DNA from: an uncultured Eubacterium sp.
GTDB taxonomy: Bacteria > Bacillota > Clostridia > Lachnospirales > Lachnospiraceae
NCBI GenBank assembly: GCA_945946665.1
Contig: CAMEWO010000007.1
Span: 1 to 64,000 of the forward strand
DNA: 64,000 bases
Reading direction: 5' to 3'
In this document: piece by piece, positions 1 through 8,728 of the stretch
Numbering within the stretch: the stretch's first letter is position 1
Layout: every line of letters starts with the position of its first letter
The notes under the pieces: generated by a model
What the model was told of the DNA's origin: nothing
The model's input: the letters and a program-made list of their open reading frames with translations, nothing else
Databases searched by the model: none
Position numbers and translations under genes: made by a program

Positions 1-8
1 CCTTGAAA

Positions 9-71
9 TATAATAGTTTATAAAAAGAAAAGGGGTGTCAGAGTTGACACTACCTTCTTCTATTAGGGGGG
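9..71 (+). promoter_or_regulatory. Leader of the diguanylate cyclase gene: -10 box, small hairpin, ribosome site
   Basis: A TATAAT hexamer lies at 9-14; its -35 partner would fall outside the window. The leader holds a perfect inverted repeat, GTGTCA at 35-40 and TGACAC at 45-50, with a four-base loop. A G-rich ribosome site at 65-71 lies seven bases before the ATG at 79. No c-di-GMP riboswitch core was recognised. The function of the hairpin is unknown. Confidence 0.4.
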
Positions 72-78
72 ATTGTGT

Positions 79-1740
79 ATGAAACGATTTGCTTCAACAT
101 TGGTTTTGTTCATCACAATATTTTTTTCATTAACCGTCTGTCATCCTGTGTATGGTGCGCCAGAAACGGATGAGAAACGTGTACTGTTCTTAAGTTCCTA
201 CTCTTATGCATGGGACACTGTACAGATACAGATTGAAGGAATCAAGGAAGGTATCGGTGATGGCATTGTACTGGACTATGAATTTATGGATACCAAGCGT
301 TTTCCTGACGAGGAAAGCCAGAAGGTTTTCTACGAGGGATTAAAGTATCGTCTGCAGCGTGTGGCTCCATATGATGTGGTGATTCTTGGAGATGATGCAG
401 CTCTTAATTTTGCCGTAAAATACCGTGATGAACTGTTTTCCGGAATACCATTGGTATTCGAGGGCATTAATAACACAGATTATGCCATTGAACTTGCAAA
501 AGACCCGCTTATTACAGGTGTTCTGGAACAACTCTCTTTTGAGAAGAATATTAATTTTGCAAGAACGCTTTATCCTAATGCAAGGCGCGTTGTCAGTATT
601 CTTGATAATTCAGTCACAGGTGAAGCTGAGAGAAAGTCATTCTATAAGAACGCTGAGAACTATCCGGACCTGGATTTTTCTGAGATTAATACATCTGAAT
701 TAACAACTGACCAGCTTATTACCACTCTGGCAACCATAGATACTGACACTATCCTCATATATATTGTTATGACCGAGGATGCCAGTGGCGTGCAGTACAC
801 TAGCAGCCAGTCTATCAAGCTTGTTTCAAAATACGCCAGTGTTCCTGCCCTTAGGATGGTTTCTGGTGGCATAGGGGAAGGTCTTTTAGGTGGTAACATC
901 GTATCCATGGAGCTTTCCGGAAAGATAGCAGCCCAGATTGCCACTGAGATTGTTAATGGAAAAGCCCCTTCTGACTTTGATGTTATTGTTGACAGTCCTA
1001 ACATATATTGTGTAGATGAGAATGTAATGCGTAAATTTAACCTTGACCTGTCACTTATTCCAAAAAATGCAGATGTTGTAAACCACAAGCTTCCATTTTT
1101 CGAACGCAACAAGGAAGCTATCCTTCCTGGTGTCATCATACTTGTTCTGCTTCTTTTCATAATAGGCTTGCTGTTCTTTAAGAATATCAAGCAGGATAGC
1201 AGGGCAAAGGACCTGGAGGAGGATAAGGAGAATTTAACAAAAACATCCCTGTCAGACTTCCTTACTGGAGTTTCTAACAGAACATGTCTTTATGCTGATT
1301 TAACAGAACTTATTCTTCATAATTCAATATGTTCTCTGTTTATATTTGATGTAGACGGATTTAAGCAGATTAATGATACATACGGACACAATGTGGGAGA
1401 TGAGGTATTAAAAGAAGTTGGTAGAAGACTTAATTCTATATCAAATAAGGATTTCACGCCATACCGCTTTGGTGGCGATGAATTTGTGTGTATTCTCCAT
1501 AACAATTTCAAACACCAGATTGACTCTTATGCTAAAAAGTGTATGGAACTGTTCAAGCCAGATTTCAAACTGCTGGATGGAAGGGCAATTACAGTTCATA
1601 TAAGTCTTGGCATTTCCGTATATCCAGATGATACGAGTACTATGAAGGAACTTATAGAATATGCTGATAAGGCAATGTACACAGTCAAGAAGAACGGAAA
1701 GAATTCCTATGCTCTTTACTGCGATATCAAGAACAAGTAA
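79..1740 (+). CDS. Membrane-bound diguanylate cyclase with an ABC-type solute-binding sensor domain
   Basis: This predicted enzyme makes c-di-GMP from two GTP at the membrane in response to an extracytoplasmic signal. Residues 1-27 are a signal anchor. About 30-330 resemble the substrate-binding proteins of the ABC_sub_bind family, beginning RVLFLSSYSYAWD. A second membrane segment lies near 350-370, followed by a GGDEF domain from about 395 to the end. The intact RFGGDEF motif (GGDEF at residues 465-469) predicts activity. The usual inhibitory RxxD site is absent: the -9 and -6 positions before GGDEF are Asn and Phe, so product feedback may be missing. I chose ATG 79 over an in-frame TTG at 73 because of its spacing to the G-rich ribosome site. 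The gene is monocistronic, with a terminator just behind it. Confidence 0.88.
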   Translation: MKRFASTLVLFITIFFSLTVCHPVYGAPETDEKRVLFLSSYSYAWDTVQIQIEGIKEGIGDGIVLDYEFMDTKRFPDEESQKVFYEGLKYRLQRVAPYDVVILGDDAALNFAVKYRDELFSGIPLVFEGINNTDYAIELAKDPLITGVLEQLSFEKNINFARTLYPNARRVVSILDNSVTGEAERKSFYKNAENYPDLDFSEINTSELTTDQLITTLATIDTDTILIYIVMTEDASGVQYTSSQSIKLVSKYASVPALRMVSGGIGEGLLGGNIVSMELSGKIAAQIATEIVNGKAPSDFDVIVDSPNIYCVDENVMRKFNLDLSLIPKNADVVNHKLPFFERNKEAILPGVIILVLLLFIIGLLFFKNIKQDSRAKDLEEDKENLTKTSLSDFLTGVSNRTCLYADLTELILHNSICSLFIFDVDGFKQINDTYGHNVGDEVLKEVGRRLNSISNKDFTPYRFGGDEFVCILHNNFKHQIDSYAKKCMELFKPDFKLLDGRAITVHISLGISVYPDDTSTMKELIEYADKAMYTVKKNGKNSYALYCDIKNK

Positions 1741-1763
1741 ATACTTCTGTTAATACATAATGC

Positions 1764-1798
1764 CCGCCCTCTATGATAACCATAAGGGCGGATTTTTT
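1764..1798 (+). terminator. Rho-independent terminator of the diguanylate cyclase gene
   Basis: CCGCCCT at 1764-1770 pairs with AGGGCGG at 1785-1791, followed by A and a run of seven T. This is a classic intrinsic terminator 24 bases after the stop codon. Confidence 0.9.
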
Positions 1799-1819
1799 TC
1801 TACTACATCTCTAAAAACG

Positions 1820-1873
1820 CTGTAAAATATGTTAATTTGTAGTATAATACAAGTAGTTAAATTTTTTAGGAGG
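1820..1873 (+). promoter_or_regulatory. Putative promoter and ribosome site of the chemotaxis receptor gene
   Basis: TATAAT at 1843-1848 is a consensus -10 box. The -35 region 17 bases upstream (CTGTAA, 1820-1825) is weak. AGGAGG at 1868-1873 lies eight bases before the ATG at 1882. Confidence 0.5.
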
Positions 1874-1881
1874 CTTAACCA

Positions 1882-3609
1882 ATGAAAAAAAGACACACTA
1901 CTATTGGTGTCAAGATTATTACACTGTTTGCGGTTATGGCAGTTATCTGTGGTGTGCTGACTGGAATTATCCGTTCCAGCATTACTGAAACAGAAAAAAT
2001 TGCGACCAAAATAAGTGACAATTACCTTGACAGCATACGTAACATTGACAATGTTACAACAAACTATGCCTATTTATCAGGCTATCTCAATGAATATCTT
2101 CTTTCTGATAAGGACGGACGCCCTGCAATAGCTAAGAAGATACAGACTACTCAGGGCACCTTGCTTTCCAATCTTGCATCCATCAAGGAAAACATGACTT
2201 CAGACCGTGAGAAATCAACCTATGAAAAGCTGGAGACTTCATATAACAATTATCTTACAGCTTACAACAACATTTTAACTAAAATTGACTCTGGCGCTAT
2301 TCAGGCAGATGACGGACTTGGAAAGGATATTGATAATCTGTCAAAAGACTTAAAGATACGTATCCGTTCTGTTGAGATTATTAACACCACCAACACAGCC
2401 CGTGCCAAAGCCCAGTTGTCAGAAACCAGCCACCAGAGTACTGTCATGTTTATTGCATTGATAGTAATCCTTGTGGTTATAACAGCTGTATGTGTATTTA
2501 TCACAATATTTGCAATCCTTCTTCCTACCAAGCGTGCAACACGCCGTCTGGGAGTTATTGTAAATGACATTGAAGAGAATAAGGGTGACCTTACAAACAG
2601 AATTCCAGTGGAAACATCTGATGAAATCGGACGTCTTGTAGAAGGTATCAACAAGTTCATCGATGTACTCCAGAACGTAATCCGTGAAATTAAGGCAGAT
2701 GCCGAACAGGTTAAAAACAATGTCGGCATAGTATATGGTCAGATTAAGGCAGCTGATGGTAATATTGTTGACGTATCAGCAACCATGGAAGAGCTTACTG
2801 CCAGCATGGAAGAGATTACTGCCACCGCTGTAAGCATCTCTGACAAAGCAGAATCAGTCTATGGTTCAATGCAGACAATTGCAACGAAAGCTGATAATGG
2901 CTCTGATTTCGTTAAGGAAATCAAGTCAAGAGCACATGAGTTAAGACAGCAGGGTGAGGACAGCAAGAAAGCAACTATGCAGGTTGCAAAAGAGATGAGC
3001 GAGGCATTAAAGATTTCTCTTGAGAAAAGTAAAGATGTTGACAGAATTAATAGTCTTACGACTAACATTCTTGACATTTCCAGCCAGACCAATCTTCTTG
3101 CCCTTAACGCTTCTATTGAAGCTGCAAGAGCCGGCGAGGCAGGCAAAGGATTTGCAGTTGTTGCTGATGAAATAAGGGTACTTGCTGATTCCAGCCGTGA
3201 TACAGCTAATGACATCCAGGAAATCAGCAGTCAGGTTACAGCCTCTGTTGATGAACTGGCAAGTAATGCAAATAAGATGATTGAATTCATATCTGATGTC
3301 ATCCTTCCTGATTATGACAAGCTTGTAAATACAGGAGACCAGTATAATTCTGATGCCGGAAGCTTTGATACAATCATGCAGGATTTTGCGGAAAGTGCTA
3401 AGGTTCTTCAGAATACAATGCAGGAAATGGCAGGTCTTATCCATGATATGTCAACTACTATCAGTGAGTGTTCTACAGGTCTTTCAATCATTGCAGGAAA
3501 CACAACTGATATTACACAGAGCATGACCCAGATTCAGACGGGTATTAACGATACAGAGAGCATTTCCAACCGTCTTGAGTCAGAGGTTGGAAGATTTACC
3601 AGCATATAA
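1882..3609 (+). CDS. Methyl-accepting chemotaxis protein
   Basis: A transmembrane receptor that controls CheA kinase activity and so flagellar rotation. It has an N-terminal membrane segment (about 9-30), an extracytoplasmic four-helix-type ligand domain (about 31-180), a second membrane segment (about 187-212), a HAMP domain (about 213-265) and a long cytoplasmic coiled coil. The conserved hairpin tip is present ([20 protein letters not shown], then FAVVADEIR). At 575 residues the length is normal for the family. The gene 21 bases downstream encodes a solute-binding lipoprotein without transporter subunits, which suggests the receptor senses a ligand through a binding protein. No cheA, cheW or methyltransferase gene is in the window, so it feeds a pathway encoded elsewhere. 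Confidence 0.93.
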   Translation: MKKRHTTIGVKIITLFAVMAVICGVLTGIIRSSITETEKIATKISDNYLDSIRNIDNVTTNYAYLSGYLNEYLLSDKDGRPAIAKKIQTTQGTLLSNLASIKENMTSDREKSTYEKLETSYNNYLTAYNNILTKIDSGAIQADDGLGKDIDNLSKDLKIRIRSVEIINTTNTARAKAQLSETSHQSTVMFIALIVILVVITAVCVFITIFAILLPTKRATRRLGVIVNDIEENKGDLTNRIPVETSDEIGRLVEGINKFIDVLQNVIREIKADAEQVKNNVGIVYGQIKAADGNIVDVSATMEELTASMEEITATAVSISDKAESVYGSMQTIATKADNGSDFVKEIKSRAHELRQQGEDSKKATMQVAKEMSEALKISLEKSKDVDRINSLTTNILDISSQTNLLALNASIEAARAGEAGKGFAVVADEIRVLADSSRDTANDIQEISSQVTASVDELASNANKMIEFISDVILPDYDKLVNTGDQYNSDAGSFDTIMQDFAESAKVLQNTMQEMAGLIHDMSTTISECSTGLSIIAGNTTDITQSMTQIQTGINDTESISNRLESEVGRFTSI

Positions 3610-3630
3610 TTAGGAATAAGAGGTGTAATT

Positions 3631-4635
3631 ATGAAAAGATTTAGAAGAATAACAGCTTGTATTATGACGATTATATGTGCGGTAAGTATTTTCGGATGTA
3701 CTACATCTACAGCAGACAGTGATAAAATCGTACTTATAATGTCAGATGTGCAGGAGGGAACTCATCCAACTGCCCTCTCCTGTGATAAATTTGCCCAACT
3801 GGTAAAAGAAAAGAGCAAAGGGCGTATTGTTGTTGAAGTATACCATGGAGACCAGCTTGGTACAGAAGCAGAACAGGCAGAACAGGTATCTGTTGGAGGA
3901 ATTGATCTTGCCCGTATATCAACCAACATATTAGCAACATATAACGATGACCTGAAAGCACTTCAGGCTCTGTATCTTTACTCAAGTGATGAACAAATGT
4001 GGAGAATGCTTAATGGTGAAATCGGGAATTCTTTCCTGAATTCCGAGACTATGAAAAAGAATGGAATTACAGGTCTTACATGGTATTCAGGTGGAAGCCG
4101 TAACTTCTATAACAACGTTAAAGAGATTACAAAGCCTGAGGATCTTAAAGGTCTCACAATCCGTGTAAATACAGATTCCATGGTGGCATTCCTCGAAAAA
4201 TGTGGTGCCACACCTAAGAATGTAGCTTACAATGATATATTTAACTCAATCTCATCTGGTGCCATCCAGGGTGCTGAAAACAACTGGCCATCTTACATAT
4301 CTACAAAGCATTATGAAGTTGCCAAGTATATAACAGTTGATGAACACACAAGAATACCAGAGATGATTGTTGCATCTACAGAATCCATGTCAAAGCTCTC
4401 TGCCAGTGATCAGGAACTGATACACCAGTGTGCTGTAGAAACTACACAGTTCCAGCGTGAAAAAATGGCTGAGTATGACCAGAAAGCAATTAAGACAGCT
4501 GAAGAATCAGGCTGTAAGGTAACATACCTTACAGAGGCACAGGTTAAGGCATTCCAGGATGCTGCAACAGCTGTTAATGAAAAAGTAAGTTCCAAGTATA
4601 TCAGCATAATTAATAAGATTAAAGCCGTACAGTAA
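3631..4635 (+). CDS. TRAP-type (DctP-like) solute-binding lipoprotein, no permease nearby
   Basis: A 334-residue extracytoplasmic binding protein of the DctP/TAXI-like family, which binds organic acids. It has a lipoprotein signal with the lipobox AVSIFGC, so it should be tethered to the outer face of the membrane. Family landmarks are HPTALSCDKFAQLVKEKS near the mature N-terminus and the core GLTIRVN and NDIFNSISSGAIQGAENNW, where the family's acid-binding Arg and the Asn/Trp region lie. It is co-directional with the chemotaxis receptor (21-base gap) and ends at a strong terminator. The DctQ and DctM membrane subunits are absent on both sides, so a sensory role with the receptor is more likely than transport. 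That role is inferred from context only. Confidence 0.85.
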   Translation: MKRFRRITACIMTIICAVSIFGCTTSTADSDKIVLIMSDVQEGTHPTALSCDKFAQLVKEKSKGRIVVEVYHGDQLGTEAEQAEQVSVGGIDLARISTNILATYNDDLKALQALYLYSSDEQMWRMLNGEIGNSFLNSETMKKNGITGLTWYSGGSRNFYNNVKEITKPEDLKGLTIRVNTDSMVAFLEKCGATPKNVAYNDIFNSISSGAIQGAENNWPSYISTKHYEVAKYITVDEHTRIPEMIVASTESMSKLSASDQELIHQCAVETTQFQREKMAEYDQKAIKTAEESGCKVTYLTEAQVKAFQDAATAVNEKVSSKYISIINKIKAVQ

Positions 4636-4657
4636 TATACTGTAACGTATATGGTTA

Positions 4658-4692
4658 TGCCGCTTCACAAACTATTAGATGAAGCGGCATTT
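4658..4692 (+). terminator. Terminator of the receptor/binding-protein operon
   Basis: TGCCGCTTCA at 4658-4667 pairs perfectly with TGAAGCGGCA at 4680-4689, followed by TTT. It lies 23 bases after the lipoprotein stop. The U-tract is short, so it probably works together with the next hairpin. Confidence 0.7.
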
Positions 4693-4700
4693 GCCCGAAA

Positions 4701-4757
4701 ATAAGCCAAAAAGGGTCAGCCGGTTTGGTACAGCCATGGAAACCCTTTTTGTCTTAT
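4701..4757. terminator. Bidirectional terminator between convergent genes
   Basis: ATAAG at 4701-4705 and AAAAAGGGT at 4708-4716 pair with ACCCTTTTT at 4742-4750 and CTTAT at 4753-4757. A-rich and T-rich flanks on either side let it act on both strands. It separates the lipoprotein gene (+) from the cysteine desulfurase gene (-). Confidence 0.75.
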
Positions 4758-4761
4758 TTTT

Positions 4762-5901
4762 TTACATCATGTGTAGGTAGAGCTTTTTTATAATGTCAAT
4801 TGTATAATCAACATCATCCCTGGTGTTCTGCTCTGACAGCGTAAAGCGCAGAGAACTTCCTGCCTCCTGGTCTGACAGTCCAATGGCTGTAAGCACATGG
4901 GATGGGTCAAGGGAACCGGATGAACAGGCGGAACCGCTGGATGCGCAGATTCCGTTCTGGTCTAACAGTATTAGCAGTGTCTCTCCGTTAATTCCCGGAA
5001 ATGACAGATTTACGTTATTGGGAAGCCTGTTAATTCTGTCACCATTCAGTCTGCTTCCATCAATCCCGCCTAACGCCCTGTCAATAAAATAATCTCTTAA
5101 GCCGGTCACATACTGGTTTCTTTCTGTCAAAGACTCCTCTGCCATGCGGGCAGCTGTGGCAAATCCTACAATTCCCGGAACATTAAGGGTTCCTGCCCTT
5201 CTTCCTCTTTCCTGGGCACCTCCGTGGATGAATGAAGGGATTGCAATTCCTTTTCTGATATACATAAGCCCCACTCCCTTTGGTCCATTGAGCTTATGGG
5301 CGCTGGCACTCAACATGTCAATATTCATTTTCTCCACGTCAATCTGAATATGCCCCATAGCCTGAACTGCATCAGTATGAAACAGTATCCCGTGATCCTT
5401 TGCAATCCCACCTATCTCTTCTATTGGCTGTATGCTCCCTATCTCATTGTTTGCAGTCATCACTGAAATAAGAATAGTATCTGGGCGGATTGCATTTTCC
5501 ACATCCTCTGGGCTGACCCTTCCATATTTATACACGTCCAGATATGTCACCTCAAATCCGTGCTTTTCCAGATATTTACAGGTATTAAGCACAGCATGGT
5601 GCTCAATCCTGGTTGTGATAATATGTTTTCCCTTATTACAATTACCTTCTGCCGCCCCAATAATTGCCCAGTTATCTGATTCAGAGCCACCTGCCGTAAA
5701 ATACACCTCTTCAGGTTTTGCATTTATTACCGACGCAATTGTCCGTCTGGCTTCATCCACTGCCCTGCCAGCTTTTCCCGCAAATGTATACACAGCAGAA
5801 GGATTACTGTAAACCTCACTAAAGTATGGCTTCATAGCCTTATAAACTTCTGGATACACCGGTGTGGTAGCCGCATTATCCATATATATCAATCTGTCCA
5901 T
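4762..5901 (-). CDS. Cysteine desulfurase, NifS/IscS family
   Basis: A PLP-dependent enzyme that takes sulfur from cysteine as an enzyme-bound persulfide for Fe-S clusters or thio-cofactors. The N-terminus YMDNAATTP is the family start. The PLP-binding Lys is K203 in SAHKLNGPKG. The catalytic Cys is C326 in GSACSSG, with an extra Cys at 319. The 379-residue length fits group I enzymes of the NifS type. No IscU scaffold, ThiI or MnmA gene is adjacent, so the sulfur acceptor cannot be told from context. The start is supported by a GGAGA ribosome site. The 10-base tandem GATAATTGAT at 5941-5960 lies in its leader. Confidence 0.92.
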   Translation of the reverse strand: MDRLIYMDNAATTPVYPEVYKAMKPYFSEVYSNPSAVYTFAGKAGRAVDEARRTIASVINAKPEEVYFTAGGSESDNWAIIGAAEGNCNKGKHIITTRIEHHAVLNTCKYLEKHGFEVTYLDVYKYGRVSPEDVENAIRPDTILISVMTANNEIGSIQPIEEIGGIAKDHGILFHTDAVQAMGHIQIDVEKMNIDMLSASAHKLNGPKGVGLMYIRKGIAIPSFIHGGAQERGRRAGTLNVPGIVGFATAARMAEESLTERNQYVTGLRDYFIDRALGGIDGSRLNGDRINRLPNNVNLSFPGINGETLLILLDQNGICASSGSACSSGSLDPSHVLTAIGLSDQEAGSSLRFTLSEQNTRDDVDYTIDIIKKLYLHMM

Positions 5902-6003
5902 TTCTTTTCTCCATTAATAAATTTTCCCATGAAAATTAATGATAATTGATGATAATTGATTCTAACGGCACCAGATATTATAATTCATTGCCCTCCCGGC
6001 ATA

Positions 6004-6639
6004 TCAATAATTCATCTGCACATAGAGAGATGGATTTGTCGTCTTTCCAGTATCAACCATCTTACCATTCTTATATTCCATTGTAGTGTTTAAGCTGTCA
6101 CTGGCACTGCTTGAACCAATATGGGCAAACAGGCTTCCTCCTTCATAGTAGTACCGGTCTCTTGCCTCACTGATAAATACTGCTTTAGGATTGCCCTGTT
6201 GGTCAAGGGTATACAGTGCAAATATCATTTTACCATAAAATTCATCTGTTATGGTAGCGGTAGTACCAACCACCATATCCATAATACCATTGCCGTCAAT
6301 ATCTTTAACGGTGATTCCAATATTTTTTGAAGGATCTGTTCCATAACAATCCGCCATTACCAAAGGCATGTCATTTTCTATAAGCTTATCCGGTGTCCAC
6401 TTCTCTCCTATGGCCTTATCGTACAGATTAACAAGCTTCTCGAATCCACCGGAATTATTTGATGTATTCTTTGCAGATGTTTTCTCTGCGGTGGTTTTCT
6501 CTGCAGTGGTTTTCTCTGCAATGGTTTCACCCGGAACTGTATTGTTGTTACCCATATGGTCTGTTCCCTTGTTTCCCTTTCCACATCCAGATAACGACAT
6601 AATTAATATCAATGATAGTGCTATTATTCTTTTCTTCAT
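6004..6639 (-). CDS. Putative lipoprotein with Thr-rich linker and Asp-rich (VCBS-like) loop
   Basis: No named family was recognised. The protein has a lipoprotein signal peptide with lipobox MSLSGC, a low-complexity linker of three near-identical AEKT-T units (about residues 32-52), then a globular domain of about 150 residues. That domain holds VKDIDGNGIMD, which looks like the Ca-binding loop of FG-GAP/VCBS repeats, near VVGTTATITDEFYGKM. It is probably a surface-anchored protein. ATG 6639 is preferred over the GTG at 6642, since AGGAGG lies eight bases upstream of it. The gene stands alone, with a repeat element just upstream of its start. Confidence 0.75.
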   Translation of the reverse strand: MKKRIIALSLILIMSLSGCGKGNKGTDHMGNNNTVPGETIAEKTTAEKTTAEKTSAKNTSNNSGGFEKLVNLYDKAIGEKWTPDKLIENDMPLVMADCYGTDPSKNIGITVKDIDGNGIMDMVVGTTATITDEFYGKMIFALYTLDQQGNPKAVFISEARDRYYYEGGSLFAHIGSSSASDSLNTTMEYKNGKMVDTGKTTNPSLYVQMNY

Positions 6640-6670
6640 CACTACCGCCTCCTCATATTGTAAGTTTTAG

Positions 6671-6793
6671 CTCATTATATCACGATTCGCACTTCGTGCT
6701 TGACGATTTCTTCGAAATCTATCGTGATTGTCATTCGCCGCTCGCGATGAACATGCTCCGCCTGCTCCCGCTCGCTAATACTCATTATATCAC
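6671..6793. repeat. Structured intergenic element bounded by 13-bp direct repeats
   Basis: CTCATTATATCAC occurs at 6671-6683 and again at 6781-6793, exactly 110 bases apart. The GC-richer DNA between is full of hairpins: CACGAT/ATCGTG (6681-6686 with 6721-6726) encloses GCAC-TTC-GTGC (6689-6699) and GATTTC-TTC-GAAATC (6705-6719), and another stem joins 6731-6738 to 6744-6750. The layout resembles a small non-autonomous element with a duplicated target, or excisable DNA. No open frame is present. Confidence 0.6.
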
Positions 6794-6892
6794 ATCCTCA
6801 CTTACAAAACCCTTACATACATAACTTTTTTCTATCATTTTAACATTACGTAAATAATCTGTATTTTACATGCTTATTGACATTCTATTACC

Positions 6893-6976
6893 TTGACACC
6901 TTATTTTATTAAAAATATAATTTATTTCAGATAATAATGTAAAACTACAAAATAATTTTTAACCCATAACAAGGAG
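6893..6976 (+). promoter_or_regulatory. Consensus sigma-A-type promoter of the MATE gene
   Basis: TTGACA at 6893-6898 and TATAAT at 6916-6921 both match consensus, with an ideal 17-base spacer. AAGGAG at 6971-6976 is the ribosome site, six bases before the ATG at 6983. Strong constitutive transcription is predicted. Confidence 0.85.
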
Positions 6977-6982
6977 AAAAAT

Positions 6983-8338
6983 ATGCGTTCATCATCAAAA
7001 CAGATTGATATGACAAAAGGGCCAATAATAAAGCTTGTTGTCCTGTTCGCCCTGCCAATATGCCTTGGAAATATTCTGCAGCAGCTGTACAGCACAGTAG
7101 ACACACTTATAATCGGTAATTTCTGCGGTTCTGTTTCTCTTGCTGCCGTAGGTACAAGTTCACAGCCAGTAGAAATGCTTCTATGCATATTCTTGGGCAT
7201 TGGTACCGGCGTATCCATACTGGTTTCCCAGTATTTTGGCAGTAATGACGCAGACAAATTAAAAAGCACTGTTGCTACATCAGTTTCATTTCTATATATG
7301 TGTGCTGTTCCTGTATCTGTTCTTGGACTATTTATTGGGCCACTTATCCTTAAATTCATGCAGGTTCCAGAAGAAACATTCACATATGCCACATACTACA
7401 TTGACATAATATTCCTAAGCACCCTTGGAAATATGGGATACAACATGAATGCCGGAATTCTGCGTGGTCTGGGAGACAGCACTGCATCACTGTTATTCTT
7501 ATTCATATCATGTTTTGTAAATATCATTCTGGACCTTGTATTCGTAGCAGGATTCAGGATGGACGTTCCCGGTGCTGCCCTTGCCACAGCTATCGCCATG
7601 TTCGTATCCTGGTTTTTCTCTATTGCATACATTAAGAAAAAATACCCTGAGCTTGAATTCACAATACTGCCTCACCATGTGGACTTTGGGATATTAAAAG
7701 AGGTCATATCTGTTGGTCTGCCACTGGGACTTAATAATTCCCTGTACTCAATCGGTCATATTATAATCCAGTCCCTTATTAATGCACAGGGCTCTACATT
7801 TATTGCAGCATGTACTGTAGGTGGAAAAATAAATGGTCTTGCCAATGTTGCCATTACATCCTTCTCTTCAGCTGCCACTACCTATGCAGGTCAAAATCTG
7901 GGTGCAAAAAATTACAAACGTCTTAAAAATGGTGGCTTACGGATTCCATTATTTTCTGGAATTGTTACTGCCATTGCAGGAATAACCATGACCTGTTTCT
8001 GCAGACCTGTACTTGCCTTATTTACTAATGATGAGGCCGTTCTAAGGCTTGCTGTACAGTATGTAAGAGTTGTTCTGCCATTCACATGGTGCTATGCAAT
8101 ATTCAACGGAATTATATGCTTTGTCAACGGACTTGGTGAAGTAAAATTTCCTACAATTGTCAATATACTTATGTTCTGGGCTGTAAGAATACCGTGTGGA
8201 TTCATTATTGCAAACTATTTTGATGGAACATATATTATGGCTTCATTTCCAATTAGCTTTGTATTTGGAATGCTGGCAATGCTGTCCTACTATCTGTTTT
8301 CGAAGCGGTGGAAAGAAATCAAAAGACTGGCGCAGTAA
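6983..8338 (+). CDS. MATE-family multidrug/toxin exporter
   Basis: A 12-segment membrane exporter of 451 residues that moves cationic drugs or metabolites out of the cell in exchange for Na+ or H+. MATE-family features include TKGPIIKLVVLFALP at the start, repeated in the second half, and the signature region NILQQLYSTVDTLIIG, where the family has its conserved QxxYN/S-type first-helix motif. The two halves of about 220 residues are homologous, as expected for the family. It is a single gene under its own strong promoter. The substrate cannot be told from sequence. The palindromic repeat block begins 35 bases after its stop. Confidence 0.9.
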   Translation: MRSSSKQIDMTKGPIIKLVVLFALPICLGNILQQLYSTVDTLIIGNFCGSVSLAAVGTSSQPVEMLLCIFLGIGTGVSILVSQYFGSNDADKLKSTVATSVSFLYMCAVPVSVLGLFIGPLILKFMQVPEETFTYATYYIDIIFLSTLGNMGYNMNAGILRGLGDSTASLLFLFISCFVNIILDLVFVAGFRMDVPGAALATAIAMFVSWFFSIAYIKKKYPELEFTILPHHVDFGILKEVISVGLPLGLNNSLYSIGHIIIQSLINAQGSTFIAACTVGGKINGLANVAITSFSSAATTYAGQNLGAKNYKRLKNGGLRIPLFSGIVTAIAGITMTCFCRPVLALFTNDEAVLRLAVQYVRVVLPFTWCYAIFNGIICFVNGLGEVKFPTIVNILMFWAVRIPCGFIIANYFDGTYIMASFPISFVFGMLAMLSYYLFSKRWKEIKRLAQ

Positions 8339-8373
8339 GAAAGTCAGGCTCATGTTGTCTGTATGCTTCAGTG

Positions 8374-8650
8374 GCATGGCTGCCTGTAACAGATGGGTCA
8401 CCCTAAACCGGTATCACACACCAATCCCCATAAACACGAAGATAATCTAAGTGTTGCGGCATATATGGCTTACACTCGCTTATTTCAGCAACAGCCCTTC
8501 AACTCGCCCCTGACGGGGCTCAGACAATCGGGCAGTTGCTGGCGAAGTGTAATCCATATATGCCGCAACACTAAGATTTCTTCTAAACGTTTATGGGGAC
8601 TGGCGTGTGATACCGGCTTAGGGTGACCCATCTGTTACAGGCAGCCATGC
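8374..8650. repeat. 277-bp nested inverted repeat A
   Basis: The outer 33 bases are perfect inverted copies (8374-8406 against 8618-8650). Pairing continues inward with few mismatches through CCGGTATCACAC and CCCCATAAAC to a central GC-rich palindrome near 8505-8522. Each arm carries one copy of a roughly 50-base module that is also found in repeat B: forward at 8446-8497 and reversed at 8530-8575. Apparent open frames here are by-products of the symmetry. It lies directly behind the MATE gene. Confidence 0.9.
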
Positions 8651-8728
8651 AGGCGTACAGACCAAACAACCTGAATCCCATCTTTCCCCTCCAAAATATT
8701 CCGTGGCACCATTACTCAATGTAGATTG

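Noticed and set aside
1..72. Possible c-di-GMP riboswitch ahead of the cyclase gene
   Set aside because: Only a 6-bp hairpin is seen; the conserved riboswitch core is not present in the 72 bases available.
6671..6793. tRNA or other classical RNA gene
   Set aside because: It is multi-branched, but has no acceptor stem, T-loop consensus or CCA end. The direct repeats fit an inserted element better.
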